A DNA stretch of 64,000 nucleotides from Epiperipatus broadwayi (GCA_028023455.1 JAQFVV010006474.1:372001-436000); one strand, 5' to 3'; shown: positions 45,550-57,480, counted from the first letter of the stretch. Notes: generated from the letters alone by a model not told the origin. Translations and numbers: made by a program.

Positions 45550-46405
45550 TCTGTTTTTAAATATATATATATATTAACTAACTAAAAAAAAATAAGTAAA
45601 AATACAAAACACCATTACTTTTCCATACAGCTGATTTAATATCTCAACCAGAAAAAGGTAATTAATTCTAATAGGTTAAAATCTTTTTTTAAAAAAAATA
45701 ACTTTCTGTACAAACACTTTCTTTTTCAAACAATTGATGATCCATTATGAAAAATGGCTTAAAGAAAACAGCAACAAGCATAGTCAAGTTTATCACTCAT
45801 CGTATTAACAAAGCCTCTTTAATTGAGATTTATATTAAAGAAAGTGTAAATTTTATTCACAAAAATTTTAGGAATTTGGTACATTCTATAAATAATAAGA
45901 TGGCTTTCAAACTTACATTTGATATAAAATTTAAATAACAAATTTACAAATTCTACCTTACAAATATTAGATTGTTTACATAAATGACCCTTTGATGTAC
46001 ATTTATAAAATGTTACCAAATGATTAATTGGAAAAATGAACTTTAATGAAAGAATTTAAAATATTTGTAACCTTTTATAGATATCTAGGATTCAATTATT
46101 TACTCTTATTACCCATTTAATAAAATAAATAACAAAATATACATTTCTATGAATATTATAAAATAAATCACTATTATAGAGAGGTTAGCTTTAATCATAA
46201 AATATAAATTAATGAAATATAAATTAGATAAAAGAATACAATATTGATTATAAATATTGATTATAAGACTCACCTACTACCATCTATTATGAGATGGATG
46301 GCAGTTAATATATACAATTGAGTTCAAACCCATACTAGTGCTGATGACATTGGCACTAGGTGAAGCAGAAATATGTACTATATTTCCAGCTTCAATATAC
46401 ATATC
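45550..46405. other. AT-rich stretch, nothing firm
   Basis: Two overlapping frames at 45747-46019 lie on opposite strands and are both low-complexity. At 46260-46410 sequence with short inverted repeats leads into the family A unit but is not itself assigned. Confidence 0.45.
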
Positions 46406-46410
46406 CCCTA

Positions 46411-46940
46411 TATTTACAATTGAGCTCCAGGTATAAGAATGCCTTTATTTCAAATCTTTCACATTAAGCATGCATTCTGCCCAATCCTCTTCTATGTATT
46501 TAAATAGATACTGTGTTATATATGAGGGGTCAGAATGACTTGAGGGTAACATGGACATAACAACAATATTGGCATCAGCATGGGATTTGGGCATTTTATC
46601 TTCAGATTTTCAATGGTATGGATAACTTAAGAATTGGAGATTGGAGTAAATTGAAGCCTGTCCATTAAAGTGTAAAGATTTGATATCTTAATATAAACTG
46701 AGCACTGACTATATATATATGTGGGATATGATAATATGGACCAACTGATGAGTGCTAGTTTAACATGAAATATAAATATTGGTGATTATTTATCTTTTCT
46801 GTATGTATGTGGTCATGTGCATTGGTAGATTGAGATGGTGTGGATAGTTGAATGTTTTTTGAAAGTCCGAGTTCAAATCCCTATATTTACAATTAAGTTC
46901 TAGGTATAAGAATGTCTGTATTTCAAATCTTATGGCAAAA
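46411..46940 (+). repeat. Family A full unit with direct terminal repeats
   Basis: The unit starts with ATTTACAATTGAGCTCCAGG, TATAAGAATGCCTTTATTTC and ends with ATTTACAATTAAGTTCTAGG, TATAAGAATGTCTGTATTTC, i.e. direct repeats about 472 bases apart. Between them: CTTCTATGTATTTAAATAG, GAGGGGTCAGAATGACTTG, AACTGAGCACTGACTATATA, the hammerhead at 46725-46795, and the tRNA-like part ending GAGTTCAAATCCC. It equals one monomer plus a repeated end, the same spacing as the tandem pair at 33-34 kb. Confidence 0.75.
46725..46795 (+). ncRNA. Candidate hammerhead ribozyme, family A (best stem I)
   Basis: ACCAA / UUGGU closes stem I around CTGATGA (46745-46751). Stem II is GTGCTA-GTT-TAACAT with one C-A mismatch. 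GAAA at 46767-46770, TATAAATA, then TTGG at 46779. ATAAT before and ATTAT after extend stem I past an internal loop. Core complete; predicted cleavage after A46778. Confidence 0.65.
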
Positions 46941-47235
46941 CTCTAATATATTGTTGGTGTTATTTATTTCTTTGTCTTTTTATCTTTATTTAAGAGTTGT
47001 TTAAAAGGTTTTTGGTAATGGTGATGATGATGATATTTATTACTACAAATTGTTCATCAGTTTATGAATATCAATAACATAAAAAAGACATATGATTTTA
47101 TTGCTCAGAAATACATAAGAAGTTCAAACGCCAGAGTGGATCTTAGGACCTTGTGATCCCAAATTGGACGTTTTTCTAACTGTGCCAAACTATTCAAGGT
47201 ACCAGTAACATGAATGTTGTTTATGGAGAAATTTC

Positions 47236-47860
47236 AATATATGATGTACTGTAGCTACTCCTTAAACGAAGTCAAGAATCTCTCAGCAATTATATCAAGA
47301 AAAACTTGTTAGTTACTTAATTTTACATTCTCCAATCTAATTTTTCCCATATTCTGCTCCATCCCATTTCCACAACATAATATTAATCAACTCTACAGCC
47401 TTTATATCTAAATCCCCCTTATCTTTTTCCAAACCCAGCATAAAAACCAATAATCTACTTTCTGTATAATCACTTTTTTCATATTTATTTTCCCATAACT
47501 TCATTATATGTGCTCTTTCTGTTTTCAAACATTTACATTCAATTAACAAATGCCTAATATTTTCTATTCCTTCCTTACATAATTTACAGACGAAATCACC
47601 CATATTTTTCCATTTACGTGTATATTCTCTTGTTGTTAAAGATCCTGTTTAAGCCTTAAACAATAAACTACTTTCCTTACTATTATCATAAATTAACTCA
47701 CACCTAATATTCTGTTTATTTCTATATATATTTAAACTCTTTTTACTCTCCATACTAGTTCTCCATCTCTCTAACTCTCAGTAAATCTATTCTTTTATCC
47801 TATTCCTTACCACTATAACACTCAACAATCCTCCTAACACAATCATAACAAAAATAACAT
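47236..47860 (-). mobile_element. LINE C-terminus with CCHC knuckle (family F, copy c)
   Basis: An 88-codon frame (47603-47337 minus) begins MGDFVCKLCKEG and continues IENIRHLLIECKCL: Cys-x2-Cys...His-x4-Cys, the zinc-knuckle found at the C-terminal end of many LINE reverse transcriptase proteins. It ends LINIMLWKWDGAEYGKN. Upstream codons (LFKA.TGSLTTREYTRKWKN, to about 47700) extend the frame with stops. The 3' end is CTCCTTAAACGAAGTC.. to near 47236. 5' truncated. Same family as 1-355. Confidence 0.75.
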
Positions 47861-47864
47861 TAGA

Positions 47865-49640
47865 AAACAACTAAACGACTCACGGCGAATAGAATTAGAA
47901 ACTTTTTTTTAATTTAATAGCAAATGTTAAACAAAGAAAGGTTCGTTTAGTATAGAACTTTTACATGAATTCCTAATTGCTAATTATGTTCCACTTTGGC
48001 TACTTAAACAATCTAGTCTACTTTTATACTAAATCAGCTTTTAAAATATACTTTTTTATATAATTATATCAAGTTAAAAAGCATTACCATGATATATTTT
48101 CATTGTTTAATTTGATTTTCATTTTATAGCTATTAATTATTATATAACATTCTGTTTGTTATCTTTAAAAGAATAGGAAACTAAAGACGCTACATCTACT
48201 CAAAATTAATCATTAATGTTGGAGAAAACTTGTTTACTAACGATCTGTATTTTTTTTTCCATTAAAATTAAAATACACACACATCTTAAGGCTTTTTATT
48301 TGTTATTATATTTTTATTTTATTCAAAAATTTACAATGAGCTTTTGAAAATAAAATCTTGGTTGTTGTAAATTAGTGGTAAATGAAAAAATCAATACTTC
48401 CTTTCTTCAGCCATCTGCTGATATGTACCTCAAACAAATGTCAATTAAGAACATTTTCAAGAGTTGAATAGACTATTGTATCCTATCTTTCTCATCAGTG
48501 CTTTTAGTCAAAAAAATTTCTCTTATCTCAAATGCTTTTTTCATTTAAAGCGTATTTTTTATGTCAATTTAATCAGAGAACTACTAACTTGTATATATCT
48601 TGTTAATGTCTTTATTAGATTGAATTACTGCGGGCATTCTAAAAATTTTGATGGAGAATTAATTAATATTTTTTTAATTAACTCCGTTTTAAGTTTATTA
48701 CAAGCTAATTATGTCTTTTTATGCATAGGTTTTAATATATTATTTAAACTGATATATCCCCGTTCTCTTTTACATAGCTTTATTAGCGTCATAATTTTCT
48801 AATGTATTTAATAATATAATTTATTCAAAATTTAAACAGTATAGAAGATATAGACTATAAATCGCAAATTTTCATTGCTGTTTATGTATTTTTTGGATGA
48901 AAATAAGACATGAATAAACCGTTTGTATAATCAGTTAATGTATATTTTATGATATTGTAGTGAAGGATTTTGTTGTAATTATATCTGCCTATAATCTTAT
49001 TTATATCTGGAAATTATTTTTAGGTAGATTAATCTGGGATTTTAACTCTCTAATTAAACATAACTAGATAAACACCCATTTACTGAGTTTATGGATAATT
49101 ATGTAGATTATTATGATCCATGAGAACTTTCTATATTGATATCCATCTAATCACTGTAAAATTAATCTGGAATATTTTTCCTTTAACTACAATGAGATTC
49201 TCTTTTACTGACTCTCTATAAGATGGTTATTTAGATTGCTGTGGATTATCTACCTAAAAAATATCCAAATATTTTGTTTGTAGCCTGACAAATGTTTAAG
49301 GTTTACTTGGTCAGAGCCAAATCCCTGATCATGGGTATGACTGGAAGATGTACTAGCCATTATTCTATGAGTTTTTAAATATTCTTCTGCCCTGACTGGC
49401 GAAAAAATATTATACTATACAATTGGTACTGTGGTATTAGAGCTGCGACATGAAGAATTATAATTGTTTAGTCATTAAATTAAATAGGTTATTAAATCAA
49501 AAGCATATTTTAAAAACTACATTTAAAAAAAAAACAATTTAATAAAAAAAAATGTGAAAAGCATTAATGTGAAGAATAGTTAAAATGCCTGTTTAAATCA
49601 AACTGGGTGTGTGTTCACACATGCATATTCTGCATAATCT
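47865..49640. other. AT-rich stretch, nothing recognised
   Basis: The 112-codon plus frame at 48464-48802 is long for this composition and hydrophobic, but it has no family signature and no promoter or splice context. It is not called as a gene. Confidence 0.45.
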
Positions 49641-49643
49641 ATT

Positions 49644-50418
49644 TTAACCCTTTAACCGCTAATTATATTATTGGTTGTATGAGGTAAAAATCAAATCTTT
49701 TAATTGGCCAACTCACAAACTGAAGACAAAGCCTATTGTTAAAACATATTCGCCTATAATATTAAATTCAACTCAGATATGTTTATAAAAAGTATATTAC
49801 AAATTTTTCAGGTTATGAAAGAGAACGAAAGTTCTTTCAAAAATAAATTGCTATTTATTTATTATAAAATATATTCAATTTCGGCAAATATAAAGTGAAT
49901 GTCTAAACAAAAAAGTGCTGACGCAAACGCTTTTTTTCAATTTTTCGTTATAGAAAAGTAAAGATTTCTTTTTGCTAAATCTTAAATGTTTTTACTAAAA
50001 TCTTCAATATTTTTCGAAAATAATTTTGTTTTTTTAGTATATTTTTTAAAAAACTATTTTAATTTCTCATTTTATATTTTTTTAATATTTAAATTACATT
50101 CGAAATGAAAATCTCAGCATTTTTCTTTATTTTCTTTGATCAGGTGGTTTCTTTGTTCTTTCCAGCCAATCAGAATGTCTTTTTCAGCTGAGAGCCGGCT
50201 GATAGCCAATCACTGACAAGGTTCTTCTTTGTTTAGTTTTAAATGCGGTTTTTTTGATTTTTTACTTGTAAAATAATTCGGAAGAGGGCACCATCTTACA
50301 GAACTTTTAAAAACCTAATCAATAACTGTCAAACGAATATTCTACCATTAAAACTAGCAGAATTAGAGTGATGTCAGATGTCGATGAGATGCCTTGTAAG
50401 AGGCGGTTAAAGAATTAA
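49644..50418. mobile_element. piggyBac-like MITE
   Basis: TTAA at 49644-49647 and 50415-50418 bracket a 767-bp element with ends CCCTTTAACCGC and GCGGTTAAAGAA (12-bp inverted repeats, two mismatches). TTAA duplications with CCC/YTTT-type ends are the mark of piggyBac transposition. There is no transposase frame. Interior similarity to 3710-4345 shows it is a family. Its right end touches a family A palindrome. Confidence 0.8.
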
Positions 50419-50858
50419 TACATTGTACAGGCTTACACCTGCATTTATATATGTAATATATGTGGGATTTGAACTCAGACTTTCGCACGACCTACAACTC
50501 TCAGTGCCATCTTATATTGCTGACTCACCTGACCATACACTTGTTGAAAAGATAAATAATCACCAAAATATGTATTTCGTACTAAACCAGCACGCATCAG
50601 TTGCTTTAGATTACCATCTCCACACATATATATAATTAGTACTCGGCTTTATATTAAGATAACCAATCTTCATACTTTAATGAGTGCTGATTTAGCACGA
50701 AATACGTATATAGGTGATTATTTATCTTTTCAACATGTGTGTGATCAGGTGAGTCAGCAATATAAGATGGCACTGAGAGTTGTAGATTGTGTGGACGTCT
50801 GAGATCAAATCCCGCACATATTACATATATAAATGCAGGTGTAAGTCTGTACAATGTG
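50419..50858. repeat. Family A palindromic element
   Basis: Left arm 50419-50603 and right arm 50682-50858 are near-complementary, from outer ends TACATTGTACAGGCTTACAC and its mirror, through the tRNA-like stretch, to the hammerhead. Spacer about 80 bases. The two overlapping open frames, one on each strand, are the same sequence read from each arm and are not a gene. In the left (minus) hammerhead CTGATGA is CTGATGC; in the right (plus) one the first bases are lost while GAAA remains. Confidence 0.8.
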
Positions 50859-50864
50859 CAAACA

Positions 50865-51350
50865 CACACTAAATTTGATTTAAAGACACATTTTAACTAT
50901 TCTTTACATTAATGCTTTTCCTATTTTTTTTTTTTGTTAAATTGTTGTTGTTTTTTTAATGTAGATTTTAAAATATGTTTTTGATTTAATAATCTAATTA
51001 ATTTAATGATTAAATGATTATAATTCTTCATGTCGCAGCTCTAATACCCCAATACCATACAATTTTATCTACTGAAGAAGATAAGTCAAAGACATCTTAT
51101 CTCCATTTTTAGCATGCAGTACTTTTTAATAAAACTTACATAAGCTTTTTTATGAAGATGGCTTCAATTATCTATTCGATTAAATAGAGTGAACAAACAG
51201 CATTTAATCCTATGGATAATAGCTTGCTTTCCACCTTTTTTTTAAAAAAAATAATAAAAGTAATGCAATGCTTTTATGTCTTTATATCTAATAATAATAA
51301 TTCTTAAAATATAAAATTATATATCATATGAGTGTATAAAGATTTTAAGC
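50865..51350. other. AT-rich stretch, nothing recognised
   Basis: No supported feature. Confidence 0.5.
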
Positions 51351-51354
51351 CAAT

Positions 51355-51500
51355 AAACATCACATAATCACCATTTCTTATGCTTGCTCATAACTATTAC
51401 TAAAACAGGCAAAACTCTCTATATGTATTGCCATTCAGTGCAAGCCAGAGTAATCAATAGATTCCAGAAGGCTTGTGCATAAAATCCCCATCTAGTGTAT
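51355..51500 (-). repeat. Family B, partial copy
   Basis: Contains CATCACATAATCACCATTTC, TTATGCTTGCTCATAACT, AAAACAGGCAAAACTCTCTA, AGAAGGCTTGTGCATAAAAT and CCCCATCTAGTG, then stops before the hammerhead region. Confidence 0.7.
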
Positions 51501-51504
51501 AAAA

Positions 51505-52165
51505 ATTTAATAATAATTATCATGGTATTAATATTTGGTACTGTTTAGTTGAACTTTAATGGAAGTCATTGTTATTAGAGCAAAAGTTTGGAATTAAAAC
51601 ACTCTTTTCAAAAAAACAATTTCAATTTTGTGAAAAAAATATATTTGCTTTTTAGTAAAATTATATAAATGGTTTGACCATTTATGCAGAAAAGGTAAAC
51701 ATTATGTAAATTTATTCTATTTACTGCTTAACATGCTTTGAATGAGCAATTTCTTCATATGAATATGATGTGTGAATATGATGAAATAGTTCCAAAAGCA
51801 TGCTAAGCAATAAATTAAATAAATTTATATAAATTTTGCCTTTTCTGTATAAATGCTCAAACATTGATATAATTTATGATTAAATCAAGAGAACAGAAAG
51901 AAGTTTTCTAATTTGCTTTTTAGCAAACATTAGTAAGCTGAAAAAGTGTGACAGGATAAGAAAATGATTTTGTCAATAACTTTATAATTTTTTTTAATAT
52001 TTCTAATATTTAATTTTCTAATATTTCTAATATTTAATGTCCTTAAAATAAGGACATTCAATTTAATAAAATTCACTAAGACATAAAGATTTGATTGGGA
52101 ATAAGTTTTATTATGACATAAATCTTTTTTTGTTGTTGTTATTGTTTTGTTTTGTTTTTTTTTAA
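51505..52165. other. AT-rich stretch, nothing recognised
   Basis: An imperfect inverted repeat surrounds 51640-51850 (TAAACATTATGTAAATTTATTC and its approximate complement), otherwise no signal. Confidence 0.45.
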
Positions 52166-52168
52166 TTC

Positions 52169-54350
52169 ATTTTTTTTTTTTATAAAATAAACTTTATTAA
52201 TAACAAATCATATACAAAAATTTACATATATACAGGGGGGAAAGGATTTGCATGTCATATGACACATAGCTTATAAAAATATAATCATTATCATTAATGT
52301 TCAAGAGCAGATGAATGTATAACTTTCATGCTTTATATCATTCTAAAGTTATATAGAACAAATAAAAATATAGTTCTGCCAAATATTACTCGTAGTATAT
52401 CTAAGTAAATATTTTAGAGCATATGACAATATGTATTGTACTCTCTTTATTATTTTTTTAAGAACAGTATATTTTTTGTTGTCAAAAATTACAGAGTAAT
52501 GAGTAAATCTTATGATTCTAAAAGTATGAATAATTACTATGGCATTATAAGGATTAAAATTTTTAATATTTTTTCAAGCAATTGTTTAAGATTAATTATT
52601 TGCTTGTAAAGTACAAAGTTCTATAAGGATGAGAAGTGTGAACAACATTGAAAAATGTATATCATATCTTCTGGATGATTATTACACAAGAAACAGGTGG
52701 AATCCAGGCTTTATTTAAAATGGTTAATGATAAAGATTTCTGTAGGAATTGTTCTAAAAATTTCAATCCTTATTGATGAACACACATATTTTGGAATCTT
52801 GTTAAAGTATTGGGAAGGTTGTCCGTAGATGTCTGTTAGGATATGTACATTTTTTCAAATCTTTAAATAAAACATCAACTAAAGATTTGATATTATAATT
52901 GTCCAATACATATCAAAATTCAATAGTATGATCAGTAAAAGAAAGAGTGACTTGCATGTGGAAGTGGAGCAGTAATGTTACAAATGGAGGAGTGGTTTTT
53001 AAGTTTGGACTAATTATGGTTGCAATGTATATTTTGGCTTGAGGTAGGCAACAAATGATTGAGGACATATTAGATTAAGACCACCTTTACAAATAGAAAA
53101 ACAAATGCTTGTAATTGATGTGATGTTGATCCCCAGATATTTGATTTTATTGTGGAGATGAGATTTTTGAGGTAGTTCTGGAAAGATGCATTCATGATGA
53201 CTTAATTATGTTTTATAATAAGTTTATTGGAATTCCAAGAAAAGATGAGGATCAATCTGTAAATAATGAAGGTAGATTGCAACCTATATTTATCTGTCAC
53301 ATGGATGACTTACAAGATTGTATTGTAAATGATGTTAGTGTTTCAAATTTGTTTTCAGATTATGAAGAAATTAAAGGAATTCTGAAGATCTCTGAAGTTA
53401 ATCAATATGTCATCATTAAATGACATCACTTTAATAGTACTTCCAAGATGAGGAAGGCAAGTGGCCTTCTATAATCTGTTCGCTTTCTTTGATTGTGATA
53501 TCTATACATAGAGCAAATAGCAGGGATGCAAGTGGTGAACCATATGAATCATCTTCACTTGGTTTAAAAGATGAAGAAAGATACATATAATTTTTAAACT
53601 TGATGGATCTACTGATAAGATGTTTTAAGATGGTAATTAGATGTGTATTGGGTGATTAAAAGTTTACTTTATGTACTAAATAAGTATTCTCAGTTTACCA
53701 AGTCAAAACAATTTTAAAGTCAACTTGACTGCAGCATAATTTATTAATTTATTTTCTTTTGCATATTGCATTGACTCTTGTGTTAAAATAATAGCTTGGG
53801 GTGCACAGTGAGTTTTAACTGCATAACATAATGAGGAAAGCATATGAAAAATAAGATCATTTAGTTGTCTAAGAATGATTCTTGCAAACATTTTTGATCA
53901 CTACTCTTCAGTGAGATGAGATGCCGCTCATTCTCTGAGAAATATAAGGTATTTGTTTTTTTTCTAATGCTGAAAATTACATTAGTGGATAGGTTAGGTA
54001 TTCACATGAGCAAAGTTGACTATAATACTGATGTAGAATTGATGATATAATTAAGATGCTTGTAAATGTTGGCCGGAATAAAAATCATTTGTGAGTGAGG
54101 TAGATAAATGTAAGCACATAATCTCAAGAATTTGTTGCTTTGAGATATAATTATTTTGAAAAAGATGTATATTACGGTTAATAGAGGATGGACAATAGTC
54201 AACTACTTTTAGAGTGGTTCTTTAAGTGAATAACTAGTTTGATATCTACATCGATGTCTGACATGAATGTATTTTCTTTATAGTTGTTCATAAAGAGTTA
54301 TACCCAAATTACAGGGCAAAAAGCTAAGTGGATATTTTATTTTAGATAAA
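52169..54350 (-). mobile_element. L1/Tx1-like LINE, decayed RT and 3' end with poly(A)
   Basis: Minus strand. MFARIILRQLNDLIFHMLSS at 53891, then QAIILTQESMQYAKENKL and YAAVKLTLKLF: the RT fingers and block A (usually LDFxKAFD), degraded. At 53560-53450 is GSPLASLLFALCID (RT block B', usual form GSPLSPLLF). Near 53420 is VMSFNDDILI, in place of the YADD box. At ~53130 is KIKYLGINIT. At ~52690 is TCFLCNNHPEDMIYIFQCC, the C-terminal Cys/His knuckle. The 3' end has AATAAA (near 52192) and an A-run, i.e. the T-run at 52169-52182 on the plus strand. The poly(A) end, KIKYLGI motif and knuckle favour the L1/Tx1 group. Many stops; dead. Confidence 0.7.
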
Positions 54351-54354
54351 GTGC

Positions 54355-56255
54355 TCCTATAGAAGAGATATTTAGAATCTATAAAATGTAGATGAATATA
54401 TTTTATTTTATTTTTACAATATTAAGGATTTATTCATATCTTTTATGTTAGCAACATTCTTTGATAAATTTATGTGTGTCTTAGCAACATATAGAGTCCA
54501 ACATCATTTAATTTACCTGATGTCATTTCATAACAGTGCTTATATTTCTATCCATTTATTTTTTTGGAAAACGTGATAAAAGAAATTAATTTTTATTTAT
54601 ATTATATTAATTAATTTCATTTAACATGCATTCGTTAATATTTGTTGATAAAATTATTTATTTGTTATTTATAAATATTGACTTGCATTTCTATTATTAT
54701 CATCATCATTTGGATTCAGAACATGGTCCCATAAATTTAATTACAATTTCCTAATTTTCGTTATACCTTATATAAAGTAGTTAGGTGAATATTATTTAGT
54801 AAAACACTTTGTGAGAGCTCATCCACACTTGTTATACAGCTGGATACAATCACAAAATGCCCATTTGTGTTCACCATATAATAAGGAATCTTTGTTTACA
54901 TAAAATATATGAATCTTTATTATTAGGGTTACAGTAAACCAAATTAAACCTTGAGGAATAATAATTAAAATATTTATTAATTTTATTATTATGCTTGCCA
55001 CGCATATAAAACCTTGGTTTGTAATTATATACTTAGTAGTATATATATTGTAATAAATGCTGTAAAATACTGAGATATTTTAGAAATGTTAATGCTTGCA
55101 TATAATAGTGTAGTAACAGATATTATTGATGTGGAATTTGATCTATTTGTTATATTTTGTTAAATAATTTGAATAGTTAAACTAAAATTTATGTCATTAC
55201 CTCTTGGTGAATGATCGAATGTGGGTACTATGTATTAAGCCAGACGTATTTTTAATTTATCCATTACTCACTTGATTGATCATTACAATACATATATAGT
55301 ACATCTCAATGTAAAGGTGACTGATTCTTTTTCCAAGTTGTTTGCAGCGCCACTTCTGTGTCTATGCATGTGTTACATAATAACACAGTTTAGCTACTCA
55401 CTACAATAATTTTAAAGCACTAGTATGTCTAAATCGTGAGTTAGAATATGAAATGTGACAACATGTTTCGTACCTTAACCCTTGATGGTTACAAAATGCT
55501 AATATTTGATTTGTACAAAACGACTACGGAAACGTTTGAAATGATTCAAACTGTGCATGATAGAAAAGCTAAGAGTCTATGGGGGGGGGGGGGATTTTAA
55601 AAATTAAAATTATCGTAAGCATTGCTTATTATAATAAGTAATATTTCTTAATTATCATTTTTATGAAATGCTTAAGTCAAAAGTCAAGAGTATTGACACA
55701 GAAAAGGACATTCGTGGTGATAATCTAAACTCTTGAGCCTTTCTGCAGTAAGAATCTAAATAAAAATGATAAAGAGAAGTGATCGGGTTCTATTATTCTT
55801 AACTACATTATCGTTTAATAAATTTATTTAATATTTGCTTAGTCATAGTGAGAATTTCTCAGCAGGTGATTTCAAAATGAAAACGTCTGGGAATTATATT
55901 TTAATTTAAAAACTAAAATAAACCATAATTGAAAATTTTTAATATATATTCAATATTTTTCCAAAATAAATTTTTGCAGATAAAATTATTTTTCTAGCAA
56001 GATGAAATATTCTGTGGAAAACTTCATCCTGCTGTGAAGAAAATGATAGTATCGTAAATGAAATGAAGTGGAACTTTTTTTTATGTGAAATTGATTTTTT
56101 TAATAATATATCTTTTTTACTTTATAAAAAAAAAAAAAAGTGGGAATTACCTTAATATTGTCCAGTAATCATTCTGTATTCTAATTTTATCAGAATTACA
56201 TTATTTTCTTGGCATAAATTAAAAATGATAAATATGAATTTATTATAAGGATTTT
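54355..56255. other. AT-rich stretch, nothing recognised
   Basis: No gene or repeat recognised in 1.9 kb. A run of 13 G's lies at 55581-55593. Confidence 0.5.
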
Positions 56256-56257
56256 TA

Positions 56258-56312
56258 ATACACTGTACAGGCTTACACACACCTGCATATATAATGTAAT
56301 ATATATATAACG
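56258..56312. repeat. Family A outer-end fragment
   Basis: ACTGTACAGGCTTACAC..ACCTGCATATATAATGTAATATAT matches the outer end of the palindrome at 50419-50858. The rest of the element is absent. Confidence 0.6.
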
Positions 56313-56428
56313 ATTTTTATTATTTTTGCTATTTTCCACGCTCCATTAATATGACATTAAAATAATCACCATCGACTGTAACAGCAGGCATTTCCAAATC
56401 AATGTGGATAAAAGAGCAAATAAAACAA

Positions 56429-56429
<1 letters not shown>

Positions 56430-56484
<55 letters not shown>
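56430..56484 (-). repeat. (ATT)n tail of the LINE
   Basis: About 18 TAA repeats on the plus strand, at the 3' end of the LINE on its coding strand. Microsatellite tails are usual at LINE ends without poly(A). Confidence 0.9.
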
Positions 56485-56486
<2 letters not shown>

Positions 56487-56527
56487 CTACACTCAGTTTT
56501 ATGATGTCTCTGTAAGCCAGTCTGCAA

Positions 56528-56541
56528 ACGGCAAGTGCCGT
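56528..56541 (-). other. 3' UTR hairpin of the LINE
   Basis: ACGGCA-AG-TGCCGT is a 6-bp perfect stem about 45 bases from the ATT tail. Several LINE reverse transcriptases recognise a 3' stem-loop of their RNA; that role here is inferred from position. Confidence 0.55.
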
Positions 56542-56639
56542 CTTTTCACTTCTTTTATAGCAAATCTCTTAAAATGGCACCTATAATTTTTAAAGCCTTA
56601 GCAATAATCATTTCCAAATGAAGAAGAAAGGATCCATTG

Positions 56640-57480
56640 CTAGAAAATACAACTCCCAAATCTTTTTGGGATTCAACAGAATTAATTTTGTGAGAATTAA
56701 TATTAATGTAAAACTTCAGATTTTTTAGGGTATGAGACTAAGAAACATTTACTGAAATTAATTGTTATATTATTTAGATTACACCAAGCACTAAAATTAT
56801 CAATATCCTTTTGAAGGAAAATACAATCGATCACTGATATAATTCTTCTAAAGATTTTACAGTCATCAGCATAGCATAAAAGATAAGATTTTAAACAGTC
56901 TTTAAGGTTATTCATATAAATATTAAAAAGCATGAGTGCTAAAAAACTTCCCCTGAGGAAACTTCCAAATTACATTCAAAATTAGATGAAATATTATTAT
57001 TATATTTTCCATATGATGTACGACCATGAAAAAAGGATTGAAACCAATAAATAAGTTTAGTAGAAAATCCCATTTGATATAATTTGTGAAGAAGAATGGT
57101 GTGGTCTACTTTATCAAAAGCCTTTGATAAATCAGAATAAATAACAAAAAATCTCTTCTGGTTCTCAATTGCATGTGCTATATGATCATAAATTGTTAGC
57201 AAATTAGTTTTTACAGATCAATTAGAAATAAAACCTTGCTGTGAAGAAAAAATGAGTTTACTAACATCCAAAATAATTTTATTATAAACACACCTCTTAA
57301 AAATTCTAGCAATAGTATGTAAAACAGATATAAGCCTATAGTAATTAACACAATCGCATGAGGCATTCTTAAAAAATTGGGACTAACATTTAAGAACATT
57401 AGGAAAAAAACAGGAATTAAGTGATAAATTAAAAATAAATGCAAAAGGCACTGCAATAAATTCAGGTAGACTTTTGTAAA
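56640..57480 (-). pseudogene. LINE reverse transcriptase domain remnant
   Basis: Reading order on the minus strand, with frame changes: FIAVPFAFIFNLSLNS near 57450, ISVLHTIARIFKRCVYNKII, then (57202 on) LLTIYDHIAHAIENQKRFF, VIYSDLSKAFDKVDHTILL (block A, catalytic Asp present), LIYWFQSFFHGRTSY, then LLFNIYMNNL, LCYADDCKIF (catalytic YADD present, 56880-56860), FSAWCNLNNITINFSKC, and DLGVVFSSN near 56660. Both catalytic motifs survive, unlike the other RTs in the window, but block B (usually VPQGS-LGPLLF) is lost to a frame change at 56939. Role when active: reverse transcription of the element RNA at the target nick. Frameshifts make it non-functional. Confidence 0.85.

Noticed and set aside
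46320-46380. GCTGATGACATTGG..GCAGAAATA as another hammerhead
   Set aside because: CTGATGA and GAAA are present but the sequence between them does not fold into a stem II, and no stem I pairing is seen.
48464-48802. 112-codon plus-strand open frame, hydrophobic
   Set aside because: It is long for this composition but T-rich, with no recognisable domain, no splice or promoter context, and no related frame in the window.
50423-50869. Two similar predicted proteins of about 70 residues on opposite strands
   Set aside because: They are the two arms of one palindromic repeat read from each side, so the protein similarity is only the DNA palindrome.
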